Of a stretch of 64,000 bases of DNA, positions 54,695-63,192 are shown one piece after another. Where the stretch lies: contig OY969576.1 in NCBI GenBank assembly GCA_963701245.1, positions 744,001-808,000 of the forward strand. The letters are read 5' to 3'. The notes below the pieces were generated by a model, which saw only the letters and a program-made list of their open reading frames with translations, had not been told where the DNA came from and did no database searches. Each line of letters begins with the position of its first letter. The first letter of the stretch is position 1. This DNA comes from CAWCCP01 sp963701245 (GTDB lineage Bacteria > Patescibacteriota > Saccharimonadia > Saccharimonadales > UBA4665). The translations under genes and the position numbers were made by a program.

Positions 54695-55498
54695 GTGAAT
54701 TTATTATCTAGTAAAAGTATACGTGCAAGTATAAAGACTTTACTTTGTACGTCTGTAATATTATCTTCAGTTTTAATTAGCTCTTTCGGTAATGTTGCGG
54801 CAGATGGAACTATTACTCAACTAACTAGTCCTAGCTGGTCTGGATATGTAGCAAGCGGTCGTTCATTTACCCGCGTTGAGGGAGAGTTTGTAGTACCTAA
54901 AATGTCATGTACAGCGGCGAATGCAAATGCACTCTTCTGGGTTGGATTTGACGGCTTAAATCAAGGTGTAAAAACTACTGTCGAACAGGATGGAATTGAA
55001 GCAAAATGTACTGGCGGAACAAAACCTACCGTAAATTACTATGCGTGGTGGGAGATGTATCCTACAGTCTCGGTACAAGCCTTATCGACATCACAAATAA
55101 GCATTAAGCCAGGCGATACAATTTTTGCTGAAGTCAGTTATGGGAATGGATTTACTATGACCATTAAAAATCTGACTACACATCAATCACCTTCGATCCC
55201 GACTCAGTTTTGTCGCGACAAATATAACTGCGCGAGACAATCAGCAGACTGGATTGCTGAGAGATGGATGCCGAATACAAGTAATCCGAATGTCTTCGCT
55301 CCATTAACAAAATGGGCTACCGATTCTTCACTATTTAAAAACGACTACGCTTCAACTAGTTATAGTTCAGTCTTTGAACCTATGAACTACTTCAATCTTG
55401 ACGACATTAGCATGAATGACGGACGGACTTTGGCTGAAGTAAGTGGACTGAAGGACAACGGTTCAGCATTTAACGATAATTGGGAAGCTGCTCAATAA
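54695..55498 (+). CDS. secreted G1-family glutamic peptidase (eqolisin)
   Basis: About 267 residues. The GTG start at 54695 has AGGAG six bases upstream; a TTG at 54662 is in frame but less supported. A signal peptide (about 1-36) is followed by a beta-sandwich domain: SPSWSGYVASGRSFTRVEGEFVVP (split as SPSWSGYVASG and VEGEFVVP), WVGFDG, VEQDGIE (Gln98 in the position of the catalytic Gln), and ADWIAERW (Glu189 in the position of the catalytic Glu). Such peptidases act at acid pH on proteins. The family is best known from fungi, with bacterial members. It lies inside the cell-wall hydrolase cluster and ends in a strong terminator. Confidence 0.82.
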   Translation: MNLLSSKSIRASIKTLLCTSVILSSVLISSFGNVAADGTITQLTSPSWSGYVASGRSFTRVEGEFVVPKMSCTAANANALFWVGFDGLNQGVKTTVEQDGIEAKCTGGTKPTVNYYAWWEMYPTVSVQALSTSQISIKPGDTIFAEVSYGNGFTMTIKNLTTHQSPSIPTQFCRDKYNCARQSADWIAERWMPNTSNPNVFAPLTKWATDSSLFKNDYASTSYSSVFEPMNYFNLDDISMNDGRTLAEVSGLKDNGSAFNDNWEAAQ

Positions 55499-55520
55499 TC
55501 ACGTACCTACTCTGTTAATT

Positions 55521-55556
55521 AAACGCCCCTTAGTTACCGAAAGGGGCGTTTTTATT
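55521..55556 (+). terminator. intrinsic terminator of the G1 peptidase gene
   Basis: AAACGCCCCTT pairs with AAGGGGCGTTT around TAGTTACCG-type loop and is followed by a T-rich run. It lies 23 bp after the stop and just ahead of the convergent module-2 gene. Confidence 0.9.
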
Positions 55557-55584
55557 TCATATACTTGCGTACCGTTACAAAGAA

Positions 55585-56529
55585 TTAAGACTTTACAATG
55601 TAGTATCCATGTCCCTGTTTAAAGGCCCAGGCATTGCAAGGAGATCCATAAATAGCTTTGATGTAACTCAAGCCCCATTTAATTTGAGTTGTGGCATCTG
55701 TAGGCCAGTCTGAACCTTCACTTGCCATTTTACTGCCAGGCAAAGATTGAGGTATTCCATATGCACCGCTAGCATTTTCAGCATTATAGACCCAACCGCT
55801 TTCCCCTTGCCATAGCGGTACTAAACAGCTTGCGTATTGGGTTGAAACACTAAACCCAAACGAAGGCATCAGACATTGCGCAATTTGCTTTGCCACTGAT
55901 GGAGTAGCTTTGTTCCCGTTTGGACAAGCCGTCGTTCCTCCGCCTCCACCACCACCGCTACCACCACCACTTGTCCAGGTGTAATTGGTCCAGCTTTGGT
56001 TGGCACCGCCATTGCACTGATAGATATCTAGTTGGGTCTTTGCTTTGAAGGCTGATACATCAAGACAGTAGGTACCACCTTTGCTTCCGGCATGGGCATT
56101 CTCGAAGGTTGAACCAACCCGTTCCCAGACTGCACCATAGGGAGGTCCACTGCAGGATCCAATCACGACTGAACCAGCCCACTTGGCTCCTTTGCCTTGA
56201 CCGGTAGTGGCACTAGAGCCAGCTTCACGGGCACAGCCATTAGTACCAATATGTAGGAGATTGCCACTATAACTAAACTTCTGGGCAGGAGTACCATTAC
56301 AGCCCCAGGTATCAACAATGGCATTGGTACCACCATCGGCATTGTCATCAAGACAGTAGGTGCCAGATATACCTGATTTCAGTTCAGCCTGTGAGGTGGC
56401 TGCAGCATGACTGTTAGATATGAGTACGTAGGTACCTACTACTGCTATCACTACCATGCAGGATACTACTACCAGGATATGGTCGAACCCAGACTGATTT
56501 AGTTTCTTACTATGTTTGAAGATGTTCAT
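55585..56529 (-). CDS. anchored ricin-lectin / lysozyme-SLT-like hydrolase
   Basis: 314 residues. Residues 1-200 are identical to the NlpC-type protein (anchor, lectin-like region, Gly linker). After residue 201 comes a lytic-transglycosylase-like domain: LVPLWQGESGWVYNAENAS with Glu243 as likely catalytic acid, GAYGIPQSLPGSKM and TQIKWGLSYIKAIYGSPCNA, and a final WAFKQGHGYY. This resembles the SLT-like C-terminal domain of actinobacterial resuscitation and aggregation factors. It would cut the glycan strand. It carries its own copy of the module promoter at 56596-56625. Confidence 0.85.
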   Translation of the reverse strand: MNIFKHSKKLNQSGFDHILVVVSCMVVIAVVGTYVLISNSHAAATSQAELKSGISGTYCLDDNADGGTNAIVDTWGCNGTPAQKFSYSGNLLHIGTNGCAREAGSSATTGQGKGAKWAGSVVIGSCSGPPYGAVWERVGSTFENAHAGSKGGTYCLDVSAFKAKTQLDIYQCNGGANQSWTNYTWTSGGGSGGGGGGGTTACPNGNKATPSVAKQIAQCLMPSFGFSVSTQYASCLVPLWQGESGWVYNAENASGAYGIPQSLPGSKMASEGSDWPTDATTQIKWGLSYIKAIYGSPCNAWAFKQGHGYYIVKS

Positions 56530-56625
56530 TGTGTTTTATGCTTACTTTTTATTATTAGTTTTTACTTAGGGTATTTTGGTTATGTTTATAGACTAACAAT
56601 ACTGGGCAATTAGAGTTTGTGTCAA
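55930..56625 (-). repeat. duplicated module, copy 2 (codons 1-200 plus promoter)
   Basis: Appears identical to 53605-54300 over the whole 696 bp. Outside the block both sides differ completely, so the duplication boundaries are sharp. Confidence 0.85.
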
Positions 56626-56771
56626 GGAGACTTACTATATTAGTTAATAGATTTCTATAATAGACGTATGTGTCTAATGTAGCTTCGCATTTAATTCAAA
56701 CGTATATTTGTGAAATCACAGATTATAGACTAGGCGAAGCTTTTAAGGCTAAGATTCGGTAGACCTTTGAT
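56626..56771. other. intergenic stretch with distant inverted repeat
   Basis: AT-rich sequence between module copy 2 and the 3' end of copy 3. AGCTTCGC and GCGAAGCT form an 8-bp inverted pair with a long loop, and GTAGACC/GATCTAC-like pairing lies near the end. A weak terminator for the M23-type gene is possible, but no T-run is clear. Confidence 0.3.
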
Positions 56772-57896
56772 CTACAGTAAGCTTTCAATATTAGACAAAT
56801 TCGCGCTACTCGGTATCGAACATATTAACGGATCGTGAGTAATTCCACCCCTTGCACCTAAAAGTTCAAGTACTTGATTGAAGGCCTCACCAAAATAGGT
56901 GGATGTAGAACTTGAATCATCGTTAAAGCAATTATTGTCATAATATCTCTCTAACGACTCACCGAGACCGCTAGGTGCAGCAAAACCAGTTTCTATTCCA
57001 CTGCCGCCATTAAACATCGAGCAAATCTCCGTTGTGTCACTGACAGTTGCTCCAACTCTGACTGTTGGGTTACAATCCTCAGCAACGTATACATTTATAT
57101 TATATTTGTTGACGTTTGACGCAGTTAATCGGTAGCTCACAAAATTTCCGTCCGGCCATCCGCTGTTATTGGTAGATTCAATAGTACCGGGCCCGATCGC
57201 ATATACTGGCCCCGAACCGGCGTAATCGACACCTTGGTCTATTCGTTCTGGCGTTAGACCGCTAACGCTTCTTAGGGGATTCTCGTATGAACCACTCGTC
57301 GTTCCTCCGCCTCCACCACCACCGCTACCACCACCACTTGTCCAGGTGTAATTGGTCCAGCTTTGGTTGGCACCGCCATTGCACTGATAGATATCTAGTT
57401 GGGTCTTTGCTTTGAAGGCTGATACATCAAGACAGTAGGTACCACCTTTGCTTCCGGCATGGGCATTCTCGAAGGTTGAACCAACCCGTTCCCAGACTGC
57501 ACCATAGGGAGGTCCACTGCAGGATCCAATCACGACTGAACCAGCCCACTTGGCTCCTTTGCCTTGACCGGTAGTGGCACTAGAGCCAGCTTCACGGGCA
57601 CAGCCATTAGTACCAATATGTAGGAGATTGCCACTATAACTAAACTTCTGGGCAGGAGTACCATTACAGCCCCAGGTATCAACAATGGCATTGGTACCAC
57701 CATCGGCATTGTCATCAAGACAGTAGGTGCCAGATATACCTGATTTCAGTTCAGCCTGTGAGGTGGCTGCAGCATGACTGTTAGATATGAGTACGTAGGT
57801 ACCTACTACTGCTATCACTACCATGCAGGATACTACTACCAGGATATGGTCGAACCCAGACTGATTTAGTTTCTTACTATGTTTGAAGATGTTCAT
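56772..57896 (-). CDS. anchored ricin-lectin / degenerate M23-like protein
   Basis: 374 residues. Residues 1-200 are the same module. The C-terminal part has ENPLRSVSGLTPERIDQGVDYA (as NPLRSVSGLTPERID then QGVDYAGSGPVYAIGPG), recalling the lysostaphin/M23 start H-x-G-x-D with the first His replaced by Gln-Gly-Val-Asp224. The remaining zinc ligands are not evident, so it may bind but not cut peptidoglycan. It then has a Cys-containing tail (DNNCFNDDSS, LICSIPSSANL). Its promoter (57966-57995) is unlike the other two copies. Confidence 0.75.
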   Translation of the reverse strand: MNIFKHSKKLNQSGFDHILVVVSCMVVIAVVGTYVLISNSHAAATSQAELKSGISGTYCLDDNADGGTNAIVDTWGCNGTPAQKFSYSGNLLHIGTNGCAREAGSSATTGQGKGAKWAGSVVIGSCSGPPYGAVWERVGSTFENAHAGSKGGTYCLDVSAFKAKTQLDIYQCNGGANQSWTNYTWTSGGGSGGGGGGGTTSGSYENPLRSVSGLTPERIDQGVDYAGSGPVYAIGPGTIESTNNSGWPDGNFVSYRLTASNVNKYNINVYVAEDCNPTVRVGATVSDTTEICSMFNGGSGIETGFAAPSGLGESLERYYDNNCFNDDSSSTSTYFGEAFNQVLELLGARGGITHDPLICSIPSSANLSNIESLL

Positions 57897-57957
57897 TGTG
57901 TTTTATGCTTACTTTTTATTATTAGTTTTTACTTAGGGTATTTTGGTTATGTTTATA
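57297..57957 (-). repeat. duplicated module, copy 3 (codons 1-200 and short leader)
   Basis: The 600-bp coding part matches copies 1 and 2. Upstream identity continues for 61 bp, then stops inside the leader, so this copy kept the leader but not the promoter. Confidence 0.85.
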
Positions 57958-57965
57958 TATTGTTA

Positions 57966-57995
57966 AATATACGAATATCACATGAAGCTTGTCAA
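57966..57995 (-). promoter_or_regulatory. promoter of module copy 3
   Basis: On the minus strand TTGACA (57990-57995) and TATATT (57966-57971) are 18 bp apart. The sequence differs from the promoter of copies 1 and 2. It lies 22 bp from the insertion sequence. Confidence 0.6.
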
Positions 57996-58017
57996 GGTTA
58001 ATTTATATATTTTAATT

Positions 58018-59199
58018 ACTCACCTTACGCAAAACCTCCAGCTTCTTTGAGTACCTGAAGTTCAGCCAAACTGGCTTGCTGAGCTTTGAGGTATAGCTTT
58101 GCCTTTAAGGCAAAGTGGTTCAGATTGCTCGCTTTCGCCAGTCGTTCCAGCTTATGGTAGGCATGGGTTGCCGCAAAGAAGTGGTTACTTTGTGTCTTCA
58201 CTCGTTTGGTCGGTGACTTGGCCAGCCCGAGGTTGGACTTTACGGACTTGTGGTACTCTTCCACTTTCCACCGTTTTTGGTAGATCGTGGTTATGTCGGT
58301 ATGTCCTAGCGTCAGATCACTGGTAGCGAGATACAAAACACCCTGACTGTCATCTCCGTTTGTGAAGATTTGACGGGTGATACGCACCGTCATATTCATG
58401 CCTTTGAGGTACCCTGTCTTGGTAGTGTTTTCTTCCCAGGCCAGCGATTCGACTGCGTGGAATACTCCTCGTAGTTTATCCTCCTTACTTTTTGCAAACG
58501 TACGATTACTCTTGAGGGCAAAGATGAAGTGTTTGCCCTTGCCAACGATGAACTCCATGTTTTCCTGTGAGGAAAACCAACTGTCAGCAAGGCAGTAGCG
58601 AAACTTCACCTGGTTTTGGATGGCTGCCCCGATGAGCTCACGGGCCTGTTCGTTCTTGGTGGCCGAGGACTTGCGTTTTTGTTTGCCGGTCTTCGGGTCA
58701 GTGAAAGGTACGTCTTTCTTGACCAGGCAAAACCCCAAGGGTACCGTTGCCTGGTCGTTATGGTAGAGCATATTGAGAATATTGACGCCCTTCACATTCC
58801 GGTTGAAGACGTGGTCATAGTGCCAGGCAATGATGTCGTTTTCGTCGGTGTAGGCCTTCTCTTCAATGGTGTCATCCAAAGCCAGTATGCCGTCGTCAGT
58901 TTCAATCTGCCGGATCGTTGGCTTAACCAGTTTCCAGAGGTCTTTGTTGGTATATTCCCGGGCAGACAGGAAACGGGTGACGTCGTCATGGCCGACTGAC
59001 CCGTCCAGGGCGGCCGACATACCAGTTGCCGTGGTCAATCCGAATGAGCTGATGAGATAGTCAGAATACAGGTCAAGCATTGGTACGTTGACGGGCTTGG
59101 ATTGTTTTTGTTTTGGCATAGCAACATCCTTGATGAAAGGTTGACTGCTTTTAGTATGCCCCAGGACTCAAGAAAGTGGGAGTGATGCGTAAGGTGAGT
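58018..59199 (-). mobile_element. complete insertion sequence, 1182 bp
   Basis: The ends ACTCACCTTACGCA (58018-58031) and its reverse complement TGCGTAAGGTGAGT (59186-59199) form 14-bp perfect terminal inverted repeats. They are flanked by TAATT on both sides (58013-58017 and 59200-59204), a 5-bp target duplication. It carries one transposase gene filling the element; the stop codon lies within the left repeat. Perfect ends and an open frame suggest recent activity. Confidence 0.85.
58025..59119 (-). CDS. IS4-superfamily DDE transposase
   Basis: 364 residues. ILALDDTIEEKAYTDEND carries the first Asp(s), RYCLADSWFSSQENMEFI the second, and YQKRWKVEEYHKSVK matches the Y(2)R(3)E(6)K signature exactly with the catalytic Glu. 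This places it in the broad IS4/IS701-like group of DDE enzymes; the 5-bp target duplication does not decide the subfamily. It catalyses cut-and-paste movement of the element at 58018-59199. Confidence 0.88.
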   Translation of the reverse strand: MPKQKQSKPVNVPMLDLYSDYLISSFGLTTATGMSAALDGSVGHDDVTRFLSAREYTNKDLWKLVKPTIRQIETDDGILALDDTIEEKAYTDENDIIAWHYDHVFNRNVKGVNILNMLYHNDQATVPLGFCLVKKDVPFTDPKTGKQKRKSSATKNEQARELIGAAIQNQVKFRYCLADSWFSSQENMEFIVGKGKHFIFALKSNRTFAKSKEDKLRGVFHAVESLAWEENTTKTGYLKGMNMTVRITRQIFTNGDDSQGVLYLATSDLTLGHTDITTIYQKRWKVEEYHKSVKSNLGLAKSPTKRVKTQSNHFFAATHAYHKLERLAKASNLNHFALKAKLYLKAQQASLAELQVLKEAGGFA

Positions 59200-59272
59200 T
59201 AATTACTATACTCTGAACTGTAATAGTATTTTTGTAATACTTCTGGGAATATTCTAGTCTACAATGTTACTG

Positions 59273-60454
59273 ATGGAGTACAGACCACTTGCAGAAAGAT
59301 TACGCCCCCAAACACTAAGTGAAGTTATTGGACAGGAACATCTCGTCGGTAAAGGTAAAATTATTTACGAGCTAATCAATAAAAATCAACTGACGAGTCT
59401 GATTTTGTGGGGCCCACCTGGTAGCGGCAAGACGACCTTAGCCCGAGTAATCGCTCACGATTCAAATGCCGAATTCATTGAACTCAGTGCCGTAACGGCT
59501 GGGAAGGCAGATATTGTAAAGGTTTTCGAGATCGCGAAACAAAACCAGCGCCTGGAACAAAAAACACTACTTTTCATCGATGAAATCCACCGTTTCAACA
59601 AAGCCCAACAAGATGCCTTTCTTCCTTACGTAGAAGACGGAACCATAATATTAATAGGGGCCACGACGGAAAATCCCAGTTTCGAAGTCATACAACCATT
59701 ATTGTCACGTTCAAAAGTTCTAATTGTTAATCCGCTGAGTGCAGATGAAATCAAACATATTATTAAACAAGCATTGAAGAAAGAATCTATTCCGGCAAAA
59801 CAATTACCAGCCGCCAGTTTGGATCTATTAACTGAGCTTAGTGGTGGCGATGCCAGAATCGCGTTAGGTAATTTGGAACTAGCTATAAACCTATCTAATG
59901 GACGGCAATTAACACCCGAGATTATCAAAACTGCTGCTCAAAAAAGCTTGCCAGGCTACGATAAGCATGGCGAGAATCACTACAATGTCATTAGTGCCTT
60001 TATTAAAAGTCTGCGTGGATCTGATGCTACTGCAGCACTATACTATATGGCGCGAATGCTACAAGCTGGGGAAGACCCGAAATTCATTGCAAGGAGAATG
60101 GTAATTTTTGCAAGCGAAGACATAGGAATGGCCGCTCCAGCATCACTCAATATAGCAGTATCTAGTTTTCTGGCAGTTGAACGTATAGGATTACCCGAAG
60201 CTCAATACAACTTATATCAGTGTGCAACTGTACTCGCTAAATCTCCAAAATCTCGTGTTGTCGCCGATGCAATGCAAGCTGCAATCACTGCGGCCAGCAA
60301 ATACCCCGACGCGCCCGTTCCACTTCACTTGCGAAATGCACCCACCAAACTTATGAAAGACCTGGGCTATGGCAAGGGAACAAAATGGCAGGCTGGATTT
60401 GTGCATCCAGATGGTTTTTTGCCCGAAGAAATTCAAGATCTCAACTTTTTCTAA
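59273..60454 (+). CDS. rarA: replication-associated recombination protein A (AAA ATPase)
   Basis: 393 residues from the ATG at 59273 (another ATG at 59264). EYRPLAERLRPQTLSEVIGQ, Walker A ILWGPPGSGKTTLARVIAH, Walker B LLFIDEIHRFNKAQQDAFLP, and SGGDARIALGNLELA define RarA/MgsA, and the C-terminal YDKHGENHYNVISAFIKSLRGSD and KSPKSRVVADAM follow. It acts at stalled replication forks. TACAAT at 59260-59265 lies seven bases before the chosen ATG; leaderless. Confidence 0.93.
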   Translation: MEYRPLAERLRPQTLSEVIGQEHLVGKGKIIYELINKNQLTSLILWGPPGSGKTTLARVIAHDSNAEFIELSAVTAGKADIVKVFEIAKQNQRLEQKTLLFIDEIHRFNKAQQDAFLPYVEDGTIILIGATTENPSFEVIQPLLSRSKVLIVNPLSADEIKHIIKQALKKESIPAKQLPAASLDLLTELSGGDARIALGNLELAINLSNGRQLTPEIIKTAAQKSLPGYDKHGENHYNVISAFIKSLRGSDATAALYYMARMLQAGEDPKFIARRMVIFASEDIGMAAPASLNIAVSSFLAVERIGLPEAQYNLYQCATVLAKSPKSRVVADAMQAAITAASKYPDAPVPLHLRNAPTKLMKDLGYGKGTKWQAGFVHPDGFLPEEIQDLNFF

Positions 60455-60492
60455 ACGTTTACGAGCTAAATCTTATTGGATAACTTAAGAGT

Positions 60493-61179
60493 TTACTTAT
60501 GAAAGCGTGATGGCCGATTTTTAGAGTTGATAAACTCAACAAGTCCGATAGATATAATTATTGATAAACTACACAAAGTAATAAACAGATTCTGAATAGT
60601 CACAAGATTATGCTTGATATTGTCTAAGACTTGGAAAAACGCATCTGCACCTACTATTCCCCAGCTTAATAATACTATCATACCGAGTAATGTAAGCCAA
60701 TTATATAATTTCTGATCAATAAGCATTTTGCATACTAACGCCAGACTTATAAATAAAAATACTACAGAAAAAATGCTTGCTAAACCGTGTATTAGATACA
60801 GTGGTTGATTTGGCAATGTTGCGCAGTTTTGAACAAGAGAATTGCAATTATATGGTGCGATTGCAGCCGCAATAACCAGAGCCCCAAAAAGCATGTAACC
60901 AAGAATGCTCAGTTTTATTATGAGACGCTTAGGAGATTTACGCCACTGCATGAAACCACTATATAAAAGCACTAAACCGGTCAAAATATCGAGAGTAATA
61001 AACAGCCAATTATAGGGTTGATGTGATGCTTCAAGTTCAGATGCCAGATCATTATGGCTAACTGTTGGATTAAAAATAAAACCAAGTGGCCATGATGAAT
61101 AAAAAATAGCCGCGAGTACTGCTGCCCAGAGAGTTAAGTTTGAAACAAGATGTTTAGTACGTATGAGTACACGTTTCAT
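60493..61179 (-). CDS. DUF998-like membrane protein
   Basis: About 228 residues from the ATG at 61179. Six transmembrane helices arranged as in DUF998: SNLTLWAAVLAAIFYSSWPLGF, LDILTGLVLLYSGFMQW, LSILGYMLFGALVIAAAIAPYNC, LIHGLASIFSVVFLFISLALV and two more. A Cys pair (YNCNSLVQNC) sits in an outside loop. Function of the family is unknown. TATAAT at 61189-61194 is nine bases upstream of the chosen ATG. Confidence 0.7.
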   Translation of the reverse strand: MKRVLIRTKHLVSNLTLWAAVLAAIFYSSWPLGFIFNPTVSHNDLASELEASHQPYNWLFITLDILTGLVLLYSGFMQWRKSPKRLIIKLSILGYMLFGALVIAAAIAPYNCNSLVQNCATLPNQPLYLIHGLASIFSVVFLFISLALVCKMLIDQKLYNWLTLLGMIVLLSWGIVGADAFFQVLDNIKHNLVTIQNLFITLCSLSIIISIGLVEFINSKNRPSRFHK

Positions 61180-61288
61180 ACCAAGCATATTATACCTTAA
61201 GCATAGTTTGTAGTATCAATAACCTTATTCTTTCTGTCGATTTTTACAGAAAACTATAAGATATTGTTGACAACCTTAGCTCATTATA

Positions 61289-62014
61289 CTATAGATACTT
61301 ATCTAAAAATTCAAGCGTTTTTTCCCATGATGATTGCGCAGCTTGTTTGTTGTATGAGTATGGATTTGTGTCATTAAAGAATGCATGGCCAGCACCTTCA
61401 TATACCTGACAGGAAAAATTAACATTCGCATCTTTCATGTGTTGCTCAATATCAGGCAACTGCTCTATCAAGCGAACATCATTCTGACCGTAGAAAGCTA
61501 AGATCGGGCAGTGAATTCTAGTCATTTGATCTTCAGTTAAATCAGCGTGGCCATAGTACGGTACAGTGGCTTTCAATCTAGGTTCATTGGCCGCTAAAGG
61601 ATAGCAATATGTTCCTCCAAAACAATACCCTACCACCCCCACATTTTCATTTACTGACGATTCTTCATTAAGCTTATCAAAAACTACCTGTAGCTTATCC
61701 AGCGTAATTCTGGCAAATTCTGGTGACTGAATTGGAGCCATAAGTTCACGTAATTTTGGCTGTACTTCATTTCTTTTTTCAGGATTGAATAAATCGTGCT
61801 GTAGCTCTGGAGTGACATGAGTTTCAATATCTGTGTCACTCAAGAGATTTGGGGCATAGACAAGATAGCCTTGGGCAGCAAAACGATCAGCCACATTCTT
61901 AATGTGGTCGGTTAACCCCCACACTTCATGAATTACTATTAATCCACCTTTTATGCCATCTTTAGGTTTTGCGACATAGATTGGAATTCCACCAATTGTT
62001 TCCATTTTCCCCAT
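61289..62014 (-). CDS. dienelactone hydrolase family protein
   Basis: 241 residues, alpha/beta hydrolase. GGLIVIHEVWGLTDHIKNVA (the E of the family), nucleophile Cys in VGVVGYCFGGTYC, ILAFYGQNDVRL (Asp) and YEGAGHAFF (His) complete the catalytic set. The true substrate in a fermentative CPR cell is unlikely to be dienelactone; a general esterase role is more probable. TATGAT at 62023-62028 (minus) lies eight bases before the ATG. Confidence 0.88.
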   Translation of the reverse strand: MGKMETIGGIPIYVAKPKDGIKGGLIVIHEVWGLTDHIKNVADRFAAQGYLVYAPNLLSDTDIETHVTPELQHDLFNPEKRNEVQPKLRELMAPIQSPEFARITLDKLQVVFDKLNEESSVNENVGVVGYCFGGTYCYPLAANEPRLKATVPYYGHADLTEDQMTRIHCPILAFYGQNDVRLIEQLPDIEQHMKDANVNFSCQVYEGAGHAFFNDTNPYSYNKQAAQSSWEKTLEFLDKYL

Positions 62015-62062
62015 ATCTTTAAATCATACCTCAGCTGAACCCATTCTCATAACTTTTATAAG

Positions 62063-63187
62063 TTAAACGTTCGCGATTTGTTCCCAAGGCAAACCTGTTT
62101 TTCCAAAGTGCCCATAGGCAGACGTTTGTGAATATATAGGACGCGCTAAATCAAGAGCTAATATTATGCCTTTCACACTCGTATCAATAAGTTTGTCTTT
62201 GAACTCATAGAGTTCATTCTCTTCAACGTTCGCAGTATCAAAAGTGTAAATGGTTTGCATTAATGGTTTTGGTTGTCCAATTACATAGGCCAATGCAACT
62301 TCGCACTTTTCAGCTAAGCCATGTGACACTATATTCTTAGCAATGTACCTTGCGGCATATGCTCCACTTCGATCTACTTTTGATGGATCTTTCCCGCTAA
62401 ATGCACCACCTCCTACCCTGGCGTATCCGCCATAGCCGTCTACTATAATTTTGCGTCCTGTTAAGCCCGCATCGGATTCCGGACCGGGTATGTGCCACAT
62501 CCCAGTACCATTTACGACAATGCTATTTGCAGGCGGTAATGCGAAACCGTTGCGTTTAAGTACTGGCTCAAAAATATGATCTATTATATCTTTTCTTACT
62601 TGTTTGGCGGTCGTCTTTTCGTGATGCGCAACAGCAGCTACTAACTTCTCGATCGCAACAGGTATTTCATTTTCATATCGCACCGTAACTTGTGCCTTAC
62701 CATCGGGTCGTAGCCATGATAATTCCCCAGACTCTCGTACCTCATCTATTCGTCGAGTGAGAGAGTGAGCTATTGCGATTGGCATTGGCATAAATTCCGG
62801 TGTATCTTTACACGCGAAACCAAACATCATACCTTGATCTCCAGCACCATCTTGATCTACACCAACTGCAATATCTGGGGATTGTTCATGTATATCATTA
62901 CTGAATATGGATTGATCAGAAAACCCCCACTCCGGAACAACATAACCGAGTCGTCTTACGGTCTCACGGGCAATTTTTTCATAATCTATTTTAGCTTTAG
63001 TTTTAATTTCGCCAAATAAACAGACTTGATTAGCCCCTACAATTGTTTCTATACCCGTATGAGAGTGTGCATCTTGTAACAATGCAGCATCTACTATCGC
63101 ATCGGAAATTGCGTCACAAATTTTATCAGGATGTCCAGCGCACACAGACTCGCTGGTGAATAAACGTACTTTAACTGTTTTTGACAT
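62063..63187 (-). CDS. metK: S-adenosylmethionine synthetase
   Basis: 374 residues. TSESVCAGHPDKICDAISDA, GVDQDGAGDQGMMFGFACKD, and GGGAFSGKDPSKVDRSGAYA are the methionine/ATP-binding signatures. It makes SAM from methionine and ATP. The gene has a Shine-Dalgarno (AGAAAGGA, 63193-63200 on minus) that is exactly complementary to an upstream TCCTTTCT, and a SAM-type aptamer lies further upstream, so expression is probably repressed by SAM. Confidence 0.95.
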   Translation of the reverse strand: MSKTVKVRLFTSESVCAGHPDKICDAISDAIVDAALLQDAHSHTGIETIVGANQVCLFGEIKTKAKIDYEKIARETVRRLGYVVPEWGFSDQSIFSNDIHEQSPDIAVGVDQDGAGDQGMMFGFACKDTPEFMPMPIAIAHSLTRRIDEVRESGELSWLRPDGKAQVTVRYENEIPVAIEKLVAAVAHHEKTTAKQVRKDIIDHIFEPVLKRNGFALPPANSIVVNGTGMWHIPGPESDAGLTGRKIIVDGYGGYARVGGGAFSGKDPSKVDRSGAYAARYIAKNIVSHGLAEKCEVALAYVIGQPKPLMQTIYTFDTANVEENELYEFKDKLIDTSVKGIILALDLARPIYSQTSAYGHFGKTGLPWEQIANV

Positions 63188-63192
63188 AATTG

